Shown here: positions 44,664 through 53,811 of the stretch, piece after piece | Layout of the letters: each line of letters starts with the position of its first letter | Numbering within the stretch: position 1 is the first letter of the stretch | Source of the DNA: CAYPPG01 sp964412555 | GTDB taxonomy: Bacteria; Hinthialibacterota; Hinthialibacteria; Hinthialibacterales; Hinthialibacteraceae | Length of the DNA: 64,000 nucleotides | Assembly (NCBI GenBank): GCA_964412555.1 | Contig: CAYPPG010000027.1 | Location: 35,015-99,014 of the forward strand | Reading direction: 5' to 3' | Notes under the pieces: generated by a model | What the model was told of the DNA's origin: nothing | Database searches by the model: none | Seen by the model: only the letters and a program-made list of their open reading frames with translations | Program-made: the position numbers and the translations under genes

Positions 44664-45347
44664 TTAAAATCCAGCTCCTGGCCCGTGATAGGTAATATCG
44701 CCGGGACTATGCAATCCGTTGGATACTTCATATGCCAAGGAGTAATCGCCTTGCCCATTCGGTCCCATTGCCCGGATTTGGTAATAATGAAAAATTTGGG
44801 GTGGTGACGCAGTCGGATTCTTCATAACCCCTTTTCGGAACAGATAATCACGGCTGATCGCAGAATTTAATGAATGATCGGTATCCCTCGCCCAAAGATA
44901 GACATAATACGGAAGAATCTCAGGGAACCAACCATACCCGCCGGGCGTCATATCAGGATCCGTCGGTGCAAAAGGATCTTTTGGGATGGACGCCATATAG
45001 GCGATTGGTGTTGTTAAACGATCGAGGCCAAATACAGCCCACGTCGCCCGCCCTTCCGGATATGTTCCATTGTCTGTGTTATACATCTCCAATGCGGTGG
45101 ATATGGAACGAATATCCGACATCGTGCGTGAAACTTTGGCCCGAACTTGTGCATTGAGAAAGTTCGGTACCGCGATAGCCGCCAATATCCCGATAATTGC
45201 TACAACGATCAATAATTCGATTAAGGTGAACGCATCAAAAATCTGTTTCCTGTTTTGACTGCCTCGGCTGTGTATCAAAGAAAACAATACTTTTCTCCTA
45301 TCGCTTGTTTTAGAATTTCCAAGGTAGCGAAACGCGATGAACTTCAT
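44664..45347 (-). CDS. Type II secretion/type IV pilus-like pseudopilin
   Basis: 227 residues as read. The prepilin motif is DAF-TLIELL with Ala39 at -1 instead of the usual Gly, followed by the hydrophobic helix VVAIIGILAAIAVPNFL. The globular part includes MYNTDNGTYPEG and ends with SNGLHSPGDI. The 39-residue leader is unusually long and its start is uncertain; shorter in-frame TTG or GTG starts exist. This class of short pseudopilin-like protein is abundant in planctomycete-like genomes, without nearby secretion genes. Confidence 0.88.
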   Translation of the reverse strand: MKFIAFRYLGNSKTSDRRKVLFSLIHSRGSQNRKQIFDAFTLIELLIVVAIIGILAAIAVPNFLNAQVRAKVSRTMSDIRSISTALEMYNTDNGTYPEGRATWAVFGLDRLTTPIAYMASIPKDPFAPTDPDMTPGGYGWFPEILPYYVYLWARDTDHSLNSAISRDYLFRKGVMKNPTASPPQIFHYYQIRAMGPNGQGDYSLAYEVSNGLHSPGDITYHGPGAGF

Positions 45348-45554
45348 GATATAATCCTACCATGCAAAACCACATCGACAATTGTTCTAGTTCCCGTTTG
45401 CATCGAATTTTCCTTCACTTGTTCCAAATTTTTGGGTACAATAAATCATCTTTCACAGTACCTTATCCCTTCCACTAATAGAAAGGAGGACTTTCAGAAC
45501 CGTATTTCAAAAGCAAATTATTTGCTGATTTTCAAATGGAAAGTACCAACCACC

Positions 45555-46124
45555 ATGAATTCTGATCAACCCATCACAGACATCACTTATGTCAGCAAGA
45601 TCAACAAGATTCGCATTTTGAATCGCATCCGCAACAGTCAACCCATATCCCGTACCGAAATCGCGAAAGAAATGGGATTGAGCCTTCCGACCGTTTCCCG
45701 GTTGGTGGATAGTTTGATTCACAACGAAAAGTTGGTGATTGAAATCGGGAAGAGCACTGCCAACCTGGGGCGCCCTCCAAAATTGGTTGAATTCGCCGGT
45801 AGCAATCATTACGTGATTGGCTTGAGTATCGGCAATACCTATATTTCCGGTATACTTGCCGATTTGAATGCCCAAATTATTTCCGAACACCGTATTCCCA
45901 CCTCGGCCAATCACGGATACCAAAAATTGATTCGCCGCACAGCGAACTTGATCGAGCAATTGATTGCACTTTCTGAAGTGGATGAACAACAAGTTCTCGG
46001 TGTCGGATTGGCTGTCGGAGGATTGATCGACACGCGCAGAAACCTTCTCTTTGAACATCGTTGGCAACGCAGAATAAGAAGCCGGAGCGAGGGGCTCCCT
46101 GCCCGCCTCATTCAACGCGTGTAA
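45555..46124 (+). pseudogene. Truncated ROK-family regulator, cut by a REP-B repeat
   Basis: 189 residues, about half the usual ~380-400. The N-terminal winged helix (RTEIAKEMGLSLPTVSRLVDSL) and the first part of the ROK sugar-kinase fold (YVIGLSIGNTYISGILADL and VLGVGLAVGGLID) are intact. After LLFEHRWQ the frame runs into a REP-B repeat, which supplies the last residues and the stop. The zinc and sugar-binding motifs are absent. DNA binding might survive, but sugar sensing cannot. The ATG at 45555 lacks a clear ribosome-binding site; AAAGGAGG lies at 45483-45490 with no good start nearby. Confidence 0.82.
46083..46109 (+). repeat. REP-B variant at the meeting point of two convergent genes
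   Basis: CGGAGCGAGGGGCTCCC then TGCCCGCC, with the conserved tail TCATTCAACGCGTG. It contributes the end of the truncated ROK frame and, through TCATTCAA, the stop codon of the glycosidase on the other strand. Confidence 0.75.
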
Positions 46125-48537
46125 ATTCATATGCCCCCACCAACGAATGCACATGTTCCAACCACCATAAAATGCCAGGATTGTTTTGTGTTCCCATCCC
46201 ACCGGGAGTGTGATTCGGACCCGACGGCGGAGGACATTGCAGCCATGTGGAAGCGAAGATGAATCCCTGTCCATTCTCTAAAAAGCGCTTAGTATATTCT
46301 TTCATTTGCATCTTCATCCAACTCGGATAAATGCCAATATTGATATAGTTATACAAGCCTTCTTTCTTACTGTAGTCACCCCAATAATTTACGCCCGTGC
46401 CTTCCGTTTGAATGTAATACTTTCCAGGAATATTGGGATTGCCGTGATGCATGGAGAGATCGGCGTTTTCCGGTGTGATTTTCCCGCTTGTTCCGATGAC
46501 ATACTCCGAATCGACCGCTTCACCGGCGGCGATCAATTCGGAGTCATCGAAATCGGCCATTTGTTCGTTGTTGACGTCGATCAACACGTTGCGGTAATTG
46601 TTTTCTTTCAACCAACGGACCGTATTGGCAATGGCGCGATTGGCGTCATCCTGTTTCCAATCCTCCCATTTTCCTTTTGAGTTTCCATAATAAAGGCAGC
46701 CGACCAGAATGACCATGCCGCGGGCGTCGGCTTCCTCGATGATGCGTGCCATTCGCTTGGCATAGATGGGATTCAAAGTGCCGTCTTTATTATAACCTTT
46801 GATATCACCAAAGCGGGAACCTTGGAAAAAGACGCTGAAGGTATTGACTCCATACAACGCAAAGATATCCATATTGTCGATCAGTTCCTGAGTTTTCTCA
46901 TCCGAGATAAGCGCATTGGAAACGCGTAAGCCGGTGACGAGAAACGGATGGTCATTCAAAAGAGTTCCCGAATTCGTTTCATTGATCGAGAACGTGGAAT
47001 AGGTTCTTTTCGGTTTTTCCGCCTTGCTCAATTTTTCATGTTGGAGGAAAACAAGCCAATCGTCCCCTTCTTTCGGGGATTGAAGATTTTTTCCATTTTG
47101 GGTCATGCCCGCTTTTCGTTGGTCGAAGGTGTTTTGAGCGTTGATCCAAACCACTTCATATTGGCCTTCCTCAATTTGGACATTCACGGTTCCGCCGGAT
47201 TCCAAGTACACCAGATATGTTTTACCCGGATTGGCGAGGCAGAAGCCGTTGTCAACCAAGTCCTGGTGGGGTTTCATGGTGTAATAGGGAATACTTTCGA
47301 AAAAATCCCATACTTTTTTGATGATATCGTGCCAGGATTGATGCCGTTTGCTCAAATCCAAACTCCCGCTGAATCCGGAAGAGGAGTTGCCGTCCATATC
47401 CGCATAATTCAAGGCGGTGGCGGACATATGAATGACAAAAGCGTTTTTGCGGATATCTTCCTCTGAATAATCCGGATGATATTTGTTTCCCGGCCAGAGA
47501 GTTTCTTGCGCATACAGCGGTTTTTTGGGATGGTGATTGGCAAGGAGTCCTTCGCTGAGTTTTTTTCGGCTCTTGGTTTTCGGCCCCTGCAATATACCGT
47601 AATCCGTCCAGGAAGAATTCTTGTAAGGATCGTCTCCTGTGCGATTGTGGACGGAAATGGGATGGTTGAAGATATCGAGGGATTTAATGAGTTTTCCTAA
47701 ACTTGTGACTTTTTCGATGGTGAGAAAGTTGGCTTTTTTCAGATTCGGTTCAGGACCGGCAACATTAAACAGAAGATTCCAATAAGGGCCGATTCGAGCT
47801 AACATGTAGCGAATATATTGTTCTTGTTCAATAGAATCAGTGGGAAAATCGGAATTCTTTCCGAAAAAACCGGCAAATGGATAGACCATGATCTGCCGTT
47901 TGGCTAATTCATCGAGGATGGCTTCCATCTTTCGATATTCGGCGGCATCGAGAGGCCAAAGAGCGGGAGTATCCCATCCTTTACCGCGCCCTTCCGTATC
48001 CCGATTGAGATAATGACTTGCGATGGAGAGCATATTATAATCTTGTTCCACTAGCCAATCCAAAAATTCGGTTCGTTTGGCATCCGGCCAGTTTTCGGCG
48101 AAGAAGCGGTCACCTACGTGAAAACTGCGGATGAGAACGTGGTTCCCACCTTTGAAACCAAACCACATCGGATTGGTTTCATCGACGGAAAGCATGCCGG
48201 GAATCTCGGATGGAACACATTCGAATTTCCCTTTGGTTATTTCCTTGCTTTTATAAAATGTAGCGCGGTAACTCCACTCTCCGAGCTGGTCAGGCATGAA
48301 ACGGATTTTCCAAGTTTGGTCACCGTCGTAAAATCCAATAAACTCGATGGTATCTCCATCTGGGCGTGTGTAGGTAACCCTCAAGGGAGTTTCATAGGGG
48401 GAGGGGTAGTTTTTCGATGGGGTAATGGTTGTTTCAAACCGGTCCCAAAGCCCGACTTTCGTAATTTCGAATGAACAAATGGCGGTTGGGAAAACCAACA
48501 AAAATGCGAGAAGTGAAAGTTTGTCGAAATGGAGCAT
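46108..48537 (-). CDS. Secreted bimodular glycoside hydrolase (DUF5060 / DUF4038-like plus second barrel)
   Basis: 809 residues. The signal peptide is LSLLAFLLVFPTAICS. A DUF5060-type beta domain (~22-110: GFYDGDQTWKIRFMPDQLGEWSY) is followed by a DUF4038/GH140-like barrel (~115-440: WFGFKGGNHVLIRSFHVGDRFF, VYPFAGFFG). A short beta domain follows with AQNTFDQRKAG. From about residue 515 a second barrel-like module begins (HPFLVTGLRVSNALI, YGVNTFSVFFQG, VLIDVNNEQMADFDD) and ends with FASTWLQCPPP. Two catalytic modules in one chain suggest degradation of a complex glycan. The stop lies in a REP-B copy and overlaps the ROK remnant. Confidence 0.82.
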   Translation of the reverse strand: MLHFDKLSLLAFLLVFPTAICSFEITKVGLWDRFETTITPSKNYPSPYETPLRVTYTRPDGDTIEFIGFYDGDQTWKIRFMPDQLGEWSYRATFYKSKEITKGKFECVPSEIPGMLSVDETNPMWFGFKGGNHVLIRSFHVGDRFFAENWPDAKRTEFLDWLVEQDYNMLSIASHYLNRDTEGRGKGWDTPALWPLDAAEYRKMEAILDELAKRQIMVYPFAGFFGKNSDFPTDSIEQEQYIRYMLARIGPYWNLLFNVAGPEPNLKKANFLTIEKVTSLGKLIKSLDIFNHPISVHNRTGDDPYKNSSWTDYGILQGPKTKSRKKLSEGLLANHHPKKPLYAQETLWPGNKYHPDYSEEDIRKNAFVIHMSATALNYADMDGNSSSGFSGSLDLSKRHQSWHDIIKKVWDFFESIPYYTMKPHQDLVDNGFCLANPGKTYLVYLESGGTVNVQIEEGQYEVVWINAQNTFDQRKAGMTQNGKNLQSPKEGDDWLVFLQHEKLSKAEKPKRTYSTFSINETNSGTLLNDHPFLVTGLRVSNALISDEKTQELIDNMDIFALYGVNTFSVFFQGSRFGDIKGYNKDGTLNPIYAKRMARIIEEADARGMVILVGCLYYGNSKGKWEDWKQDDANRAIANTVRWLKENNYRNVLIDVNNEQMADFDDSELIAAGEAVDSEYVIGTSGKITPENADLSMHHGNPNIPGKYYIQTEGTGVNYWGDYSKKEGLYNYINIGIYPSWMKMQMKEYTKRFLENGQGFIFASTWLQCPPPSGPNHTPGGMGTQNNPGILWWLEHVHSLVGAYEFTRVE

Positions 48538-48869
48538 TATTTTTACCTTTTTTAAGAGGAATATGAAATTATATGTCTACATGAACAGTATGAATCGCTT
48601 TGATCATTTTATGAAGATGAAACGGAACGCCTGAAATAATCACCACTCAAGAAAAGTATTTGAAACATAAAGCCTAAAAGGTCAAACCGAGATTGAATAT
48701 GAGAACGATTGTCAAAAAATCGCAAGATATCGCTTGAATTTATGTAAAAACCATCGAAATTGTGCTACTATTCTAGTGAATGAATGTAACCGGCCGAGAG
48801 TTTCAGCGTTTTATAAAGATGAACCATTTTTCCTGTTATTTGCTTTTATAGCGTTAAAGGAGTGCAGAC
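48538..48869. promoter_or_regulatory. Divergent intergenic region, no gene seen
   Basis: 332 AT-rich bases between divergent secreted-protein genes. AAAGGAG before 48870 is the ribosome-binding site of the rightward gene. No clear promoter pair or repeat was found. Confidence 0.4.
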
Positions 48870-50495
48870 ATGACAAACCAGTTCTTATTCGCAAGATGGA
48901 GTTTTTTTTTATTCCTCGCTTGTACACTCCCAATGTATTCACAAGCCTTATCCATGGGAGATGTGATACCGGACATGGAATTAGTGAGTTGCGAAGGGAT
49001 TTCATGTTCCTTGCATCAGGATGAAGGATTGTCACTCATTTGGATTCAAAATACCGAATCATGGCAAACGACGAATCGAGCGGATGAATATCTTCATCTC
49101 TATAATCGCTTTCGTGATCTTGGATTGAATGTTGTGGGAATCTGCACGGATACATTCGAGGACGATGTTTTCGATTTTTCACAAGTATGGCAGCTTCCCT
49201 GGCCGCAAGTCATGGATAAAGAATGTAAGGTAATGAAAACCTTGGGAATCCACGAAGCGGACAGCAATATTGTGATCGATTCCGCCGGGGGAGTTCTTGC
49301 GATGAACATCCCCATCCATCAAATTCATCAGACCATTGAAGAAATATTGGCCGGGCAATTAGGGCGTATACCCATGCCAAAGGATTCTGTACCTATCTCG
49401 ACTACCAAACGGGATTGGGGACCTGAACAGGCGGCGGGAAAACCGGATACACCCGAAACAGGTGATTTTGCATCTGCATGGGCTTCCTTGACGCCTGATG
49501 GAGGAGATGAATGGTTAAAACTGAGATATGAAACCCCGCTTCAACCGCAACAAGTGAAAATTTATGAAACACTGAATCCGGGCGCGGCTTATAAACTATC
49601 CGTATTTTCTCCGAGAAGGGAGGAAATTGTAGTGTGGGAAGGAACCGATCCAACTTCGCCGGCTCAAGAACGGGGGATATCCGAAATTCCTTGTTCTATC
49701 GATTTCGAAACCAGTCAAGTCAAGTTTTATTTCAAATCCAAGGAAATTTCCGGTTGGAATCAGATCGATGCAGTTGGTATCGTTGATAGGCAGGGAATAA
49801 CGCATTGGGCGGTCGATGCGGAGGCCAGCAGTACCTATGCCACGGAAATCCAAGCCAACGTGGGATTGAAAAGTTACTTTTTCCCTACGAGCCGCCAAGT
49901 GGCTTCCTTGTCGGAATTGAGCGGTTCCGATCGTGCAATATCCGAATTGAAATGTTCTGCAAATCAGAGTGATAAAAAAGATGATAAAGAATCGACTCGA
50001 TTGCATGTGAAGGCCTATGTTGAAGGAACAAGTGTCTTGACGATTCACAAAAATACCGCTCGATGGTATCGACTGACCGAACAACTTCTGACGGTCAATT
50101 CCGAATCGGATAAACAACATCCGACATCCATCAATGGGATCGAATGGGTGCCGAACTGGGATGGGCAGGAAAACTCGCAGTGGTCGTCGATTTGCACTAC
50201 CGTCAAACCGGCGCTTCCGGAACAAAACATGAAAGTGGAACTGAAAACCCCTCAAGCCTCTTTGATTCATTGTTTATGCGATCAACAGAAAGGGCAGGCT
50301 GCGACCAGTCCGTTGAACATCGGACAGGCTCCTCGCGGCTGTGTCTATATTTTGGAATCACCATGCAAAGAAAACGATTATGTTTTGGCTCTGGTTTTCG
50401 AGCCGTTCAAACAAGATGGTGCTGATTGGTTCGAATGTCTTGTAGATATGCGGGTTGTGGAGGACAATGCGGAATTGGCTCTTGCAAATAACTGA
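48870..50495 (+). CDS. Secreted thioredoxin-fold protein with discoidin-like domain
   Basis: 541 residues; AAAGGAG precedes the ATG. The signal peptide is FFLFLACTLPMYSQA. Residues ~30-165 have an AhpC/TSA-type thioredoxin fold pattern (GDVIPDMELVSCEG, LGLNVVGICTD, LGIHEADSNIVIDSAGGVL), but the CxxC is missing; only C-x4-C occurs early. A discoidin/F5-8-like carbohydrate-binding-type domain follows at ~185-320 (GKPDTPETGDFASAWASLTPDGGDEWLKL). The C-terminal 200 residues are not recognised. It is probably periplasmic or surface, and a role in redox chemistry is doubtful. Confidence 0.72.
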   Translation: MTNQFLFARWSFFLFLACTLPMYSQALSMGDVIPDMELVSCEGISCSLHQDEGLSLIWIQNTESWQTTNRADEYLHLYNRFRDLGLNVVGICTDTFEDDVFDFSQVWQLPWPQVMDKECKVMKTLGIHEADSNIVIDSAGGVLAMNIPIHQIHQTIEEILAGQLGRIPMPKDSVPISTTKRDWGPEQAAGKPDTPETGDFASAWASLTPDGGDEWLKLRYETPLQPQQVKIYETLNPGAAYKLSVFSPRREEIVVWEGTDPTSPAQERGISEIPCSIDFETSQVKFYFKSKEISGWNQIDAVGIVDRQGITHWAVDAEASSTYATEIQANVGLKSYFFPTSRQVASLSELSGSDRAISELKCSANQSDKKDDKESTRLHVKAYVEGTSVLTIHKNTARWYRLTEQLLTVNSESDKQHPTSINGIEWVPNWDGQENSQWSSICTTVKPALPEQNMKVELKTPQASLIHCLCDQQKGQAATSPLNIGQAPRGCVYILESPCKENDYVLALVFEPFKQDGADWFECLVDMRVVEDNAELALANN

Positions 50496-50536
50496 GTAGA
50501 GGCGTTTTAGTAAGGGCGGTTCAGTAAGGGCGGTTC

Positions 50537-50636
50537 NNNNNNNNNNNNNNNNNNNNNNNNNNNNNNNNNNNNNNNNNNNNNNNNNNNNNNNNNNNNNNNN
50601 NNNNNNNNNNNNNNNNNNNNNNNNNNNNNNNNNNNN
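50537..50636. other. Scaffold gap (100 N) with identical 55-base flanks
   Basis: The 55 bases before the gap (50482-50536) are identical to the 55 bases after it (50637-50691). The second copy therefore repeats the coding tail of the preceding gene and is most likely an unmerged contig overlap rather than real duplication. Confidence 0.95.
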
Positions 50637-50663
50637 TTGCAAATAACTGAGTAGAGGCGTTTT

Positions 50664-50706
50664 AGTAAGGGCGGTTCAGTAAGGGCGGTTCGGGAACCGC
50701 CCCTAC
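50664..50706. repeat. REP-D: GGGCGGTTC palindrome
   Basis: GGGCGGTTC-GG-GAACCGCCC is a perfect 9-bp stem with a 2-base loop, preceded by a second AGTAAGGGCGGTTC half. The same half repeats lie before the gap at 50509-50536. It stands between the thioredoxin-fold gene and the pseudopilin. Confidence 0.88.
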
Positions 50707-50749
50707 AGGTTGGGACTTGCAAACGAATGAGAAATAATCGGAGTGGATA

Positions 50750-51343
50750 ATGCATGCTCGACATTTCGGTTTTACATTGATCGAATTACTGATTGTGGTG
50801 GCGATCATCGGAATTTTAGCGGCAATCGCGGTCCCGAATTTCATGAATGCCCAAATTCGGGCAAAAATCGCCAAAGTAGAAGGGGATTTGAAGGCAATGG
50901 CTTCAGCAATCATGGCATATCAGGTCGATTACAACGATGTGCCTCCGGATATGAACACTGGAACTTGGCCTTCGTACATGATCTCTCATGTTGCAGTTCT
51001 CAGTACACCCGTTGCCTATGTGACTTCATTTCCGTACGATCCTTTCAACAAAGGAAGCGATACAGGAGATGCTTCCTGGGTGCCGGAGTCATGGAATTTT
51101 TTCTCACCCGAATATTTTACGAAGAAGGGATCGGCAGGTACTTTCTGGAGTCCGTTTGCCTGACCGAACGAATATAATGAAGAGAACGATTATCGCAATC
51201 GTCTTGCCATCCTCTATTCCGTTGGCCCTTCCATGACACGTTATTTCCCCGGTCAAGGATATGACCGCGGATGTTGGCACTTGGATTTCAATTCGTCGAA
51301 TGGATTACAATCTTTTGGCTCCATTCGCCGATTTGTTCCATAA
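50750..51343 (+). pseudogene. Pseudopilin with in-frame TGA
   Basis: The frame 50750-51163 encodes 137 residues with leader MHARHFG, processing site Gly7-Phe8, Glu12 and the usual hydrophobic helix. At 51161-51163 a TGA interrupts the frame. The same frame then continues for 59 more sense codons to TAA at 51341-51343. It reads YRNRLAILYSVGPS and ends SSNGLQSFGSIRRFVP, the expected C-terminal block of these pseudopilins (compare SNGLHSPGDI in the protein at 44664). The full gene is therefore 50750-51343 with one nonsense codon. This could be a real mutation, an assembly error or recoding. Confidence 0.8.
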
Positions 51344-51348
51344 TGGTG

Positions 51349-53811
51349 TTATGCTTGATCAAGCACTTGACGGACAAAACGTACCAATTCATCCGGCTGA
51401 TAGGGTTTCGGAAGATAACAGGTTGCCCCCAGCCGGTCCAGAGAACGCGTGTATGCTTCCTCTGAGTAACCACTGCTGATAATGACTTTAGTATCCAGTG
51501 CCATGGAATGAAGTTGTTCCATCACTTCCTGCCCGGATATATTGGGCATGGAGAGATCAAGAATGATGAGATCGATTCGAGGCCGTTCTTGGATATAGAT
51601 ATCGAGCGCTTGTTTCCCATCCTCCGCTAACAAGACGGTATAGCCGTAATATTCCAAGAGAGAACGGTTGATTGTTCGTATAATTTCTTCATCGTCGACG
51701 AGAAGAATGGTTTCCTTGCCGCCGCGAATTTCTTCTTCAATTTCCGGTTTCGGTGTATCGATTTTTTCTGATGTTGCGGGAAGATATAATTGAAAGGTCG
51801 TTCCGATTCCTATTTGACTCGTAAATTCGATCCACCCCCGATGTTGTTTCATGAGACCATAAGCGCTGGCGAGTCCTAAGCCTGTCCCTTTTCCGTATTT
51901 CTTTGTACTGAAAAAAGGTTCGAATATATGGGATTTGACATCTTCATCCATGCCGGCGCCATTGTCACTGATCTCGATAACGACATAGTCCCCCGCCGGC
52001 CGGTTGGGCAGATAAAAATCATTTTTCGAAATAGTAACCAATCGAGTTTTTAGAGTGATTTTGAATTGATCATGCCGCTGTGTAGAGAAAGACGGATCGT
52101 GCATGATCTCTTCAATGGCATCCCGCGCATTGATGCATAAGTTCATAAGGATAGAACTGATTTGAGTCGAATCGATCGAAACAGAAGGTAGACATTCGTC
52201 TTTTTCAACGAGGATGTCAATTCGGCGGTCGATGGTTTGACGAACGAGAAGGTGGATTTCATCGAGAAGAATATTGATATTGATTGTTTCCAATTGTATG
52301 GGCGATTTTCGGCTGAATTCCAGTAACTGTTTGACCAGTTTCGATGCTCGGTCGGCAGCCGTCTTTGCGTTGTGCAATTGTTCTTGAATTTCCGGATTGG
52401 CTTTCATTTTCGCCAGAGTTAAACTCCCAATGATACCGGTTAACAAATTGTTGAAATCGTGCGCGACTCCTCCCGCCAGCTGACCGATCGCTTCCATTTT
52501 GTGGGATTGATTCAATTGTTCTTCCAGGGCGCGTTTTTCTTGCTCGGTTCGTTTGATTTCAGTAATATCTCGAGCAATCCCACAAACTCCCATGATATCA
52601 CCCGTGGGCAGATGCATTGGCACTTTCACAATATGAAAATGTTGCATTTCTTGATTCACATATTTCGTGAATTGATCTTCGACGATAGCGCCGTTCAGAA
52701 CAAGATGATCCGCTTCCCGTGAATTGTACTGTTGTGGTTCCCCGAAAAAGTGTTCATCGACTGTATGGTCGAGTTGCGTATGCGAAGATTTTAGTAAATT
52801 TTTCATACTGGGATTGATGGCAACGTATTGAAAATCATGATCTTTTATAAAAATACAATCTACAGCCGCCTCGAACACGGTTCGAAACCGGCTCTCACTT
52901 TCCGCCAAGGCTTCCATGACTTGAACCCATCGCAGTTTTTGGCTGGTCAAGTACACAAGAACTTTCGCAATTTCCTTATCCTGCTGTTGAAAAGGAGTGA
53001 TTGTTTTGTTGTGTAGTGAAAGGATGCCAAGGATTTCCTTGTTTTCATCCAGCAATGGAAAGACTAAGAGTGAACCGTTGTTATAGCCGTGCCAACCGCT
53101 TGAAATGAATGTTTTTTCTTGATGGATATCGCTGATCAAGATTGGTTCTTTGGTTTTCATGGCATGAAAAAATACACTCTCGGAACTGAGAGGAAGGGAG
53201 ATTCTATCCGGGGCATGACCGGGATCCAAAGCATGAATCAATGTTAGATGGTTTTCACAGACTAAATAAAGACTTCCTCCTTGGGTGTTGATATTTTCAT
53301 AGAAATTATTCATGATTGCTGGCGCGAGCTGTTTCAGACTCAGGCAGGCCGATAATTCGGAGGCAGATTGAGCCACTTTTTTCAGGCGGCTGTTGAGTTC
53401 TTCCAATTCTCGGTTTCGGATTCTCAACGCTTCATCGGCTTCCCATTTCTCTGCGGCTCGGCAGATCGTTACGATCAGCTTGTTCATATCACATGGTTTC
53501 TGAAAAAAAACAAAAACACCGAGATTGATCAGCTGATTGGCGGAAGATTCATAGGGATAGCCGGTTAGAGCGATGCACTCGGTTTTCGGCGAAAGGATTT
53601 TGATTTCCCGTATGATGTCGATGCCGAAACCGTCACTCACATTGAGATCGACTACTGCAACAGCGGGTGCTTGTGAACGGATTTGAGTGAGTGCATCGTG
53701 ACTTCCTGAAGCCCCGATAAGTTCATAGCCTTTTATTGTCAAGAGATCGATGAGTGTTGCCCGGAATTTTGGATCATCCGCGATAACGAGAATGCTTGTT
53801 TTTGAATTCAT
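51349..53811 (-). CDS. Hybrid sensor histidine kinase (REC-GAF-PAS-HisKA-HATPase-REC)
   Basis: 820 residues, no membrane segment. The N-terminal receiver (1-120) has Asp55 in VAVVDLNVSDG. A GAF domain (~150-305: GGSLYLVCENHL, SLLVFPLLDENKEILGILS) and a PAS domain (~315-425) follow. HisKA has the phospho-acceptor in GGVAHDFNNLL. The ATPase domain has N-box NLCINARDAIEE and the G-boxes DNGAGMD and KGTGLGLA. The C-terminal receiver (~695-815) has DLIILDLSMPNISG. Being soluble, it should sense a cytoplasmic signal and pass phosphate within the chain or to a separate regulator. It converges on the pseudopilin five bases away. Confidence 0.95.
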   Translation of the reverse strand: MNSKTSILVIADDPKFRATLIDLLTIKGYELIGASGSHDALTQIRSQAPAVAVVDLNVSDGFGIDIIREIKILSPKTECIALTGYPYESSANQLINLGVFVFFQKPCDMNKLIVTICRAAEKWEADEALRIRNRELEELNSRLKKVAQSASELSACLSLKQLAPAIMNNFYENINTQGGSLYLVCENHLTLIHALDPGHAPDRISLPLSSESVFFHAMKTKEPILISDIHQEKTFISSGWHGYNNGSLLVFPLLDENKEILGILSLHNKTITPFQQQDKEIAKVLVYLTSQKLRWVQVMEALAESESRFRTVFEAAVDCIFIKDHDFQYVAINPSMKNLLKSSHTQLDHTVDEHFFGEPQQYNSREADHLVLNGAIVEDQFTKYVNQEMQHFHIVKVPMHLPTGDIMGVCGIARDITEIKRTEQEKRALEEQLNQSHKMEAIGQLAGGVAHDFNNLLTGIIGSLTLAKMKANPEIQEQLHNAKTAADRASKLVKQLLEFSRKSPIQLETININILLDEIHLLVRQTIDRRIDILVEKDECLPSVSIDSTQISSILMNLCINARDAIEEIMHDPSFSTQRHDQFKITLKTRLVTISKNDFYLPNRPAGDYVVIEISDNGAGMDEDVKSHIFEPFFSTKKYGKGTGLGLASAYGLMKQHRGWIEFTSQIGIGTTFQLYLPATSEKIDTPKPEIEEEIRGGKETILLVDDEEIIRTINRSLLEYYGYTVLLAEDGKQALDIYIQERPRIDLIILDLSMPNISGQEVMEQLHSMALDTKVIISSGYSEEAYTRSLDRLGATCYLPKPYQPDELVRFVRQVLDQA

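Noticed and set aside
51161..51163. Selenocysteine codon
   Set aside because: No SECIS-like hairpin is evident just after the TGA and pseudopilins have no redox site there. A nonsense mutation or sequence error is simpler.
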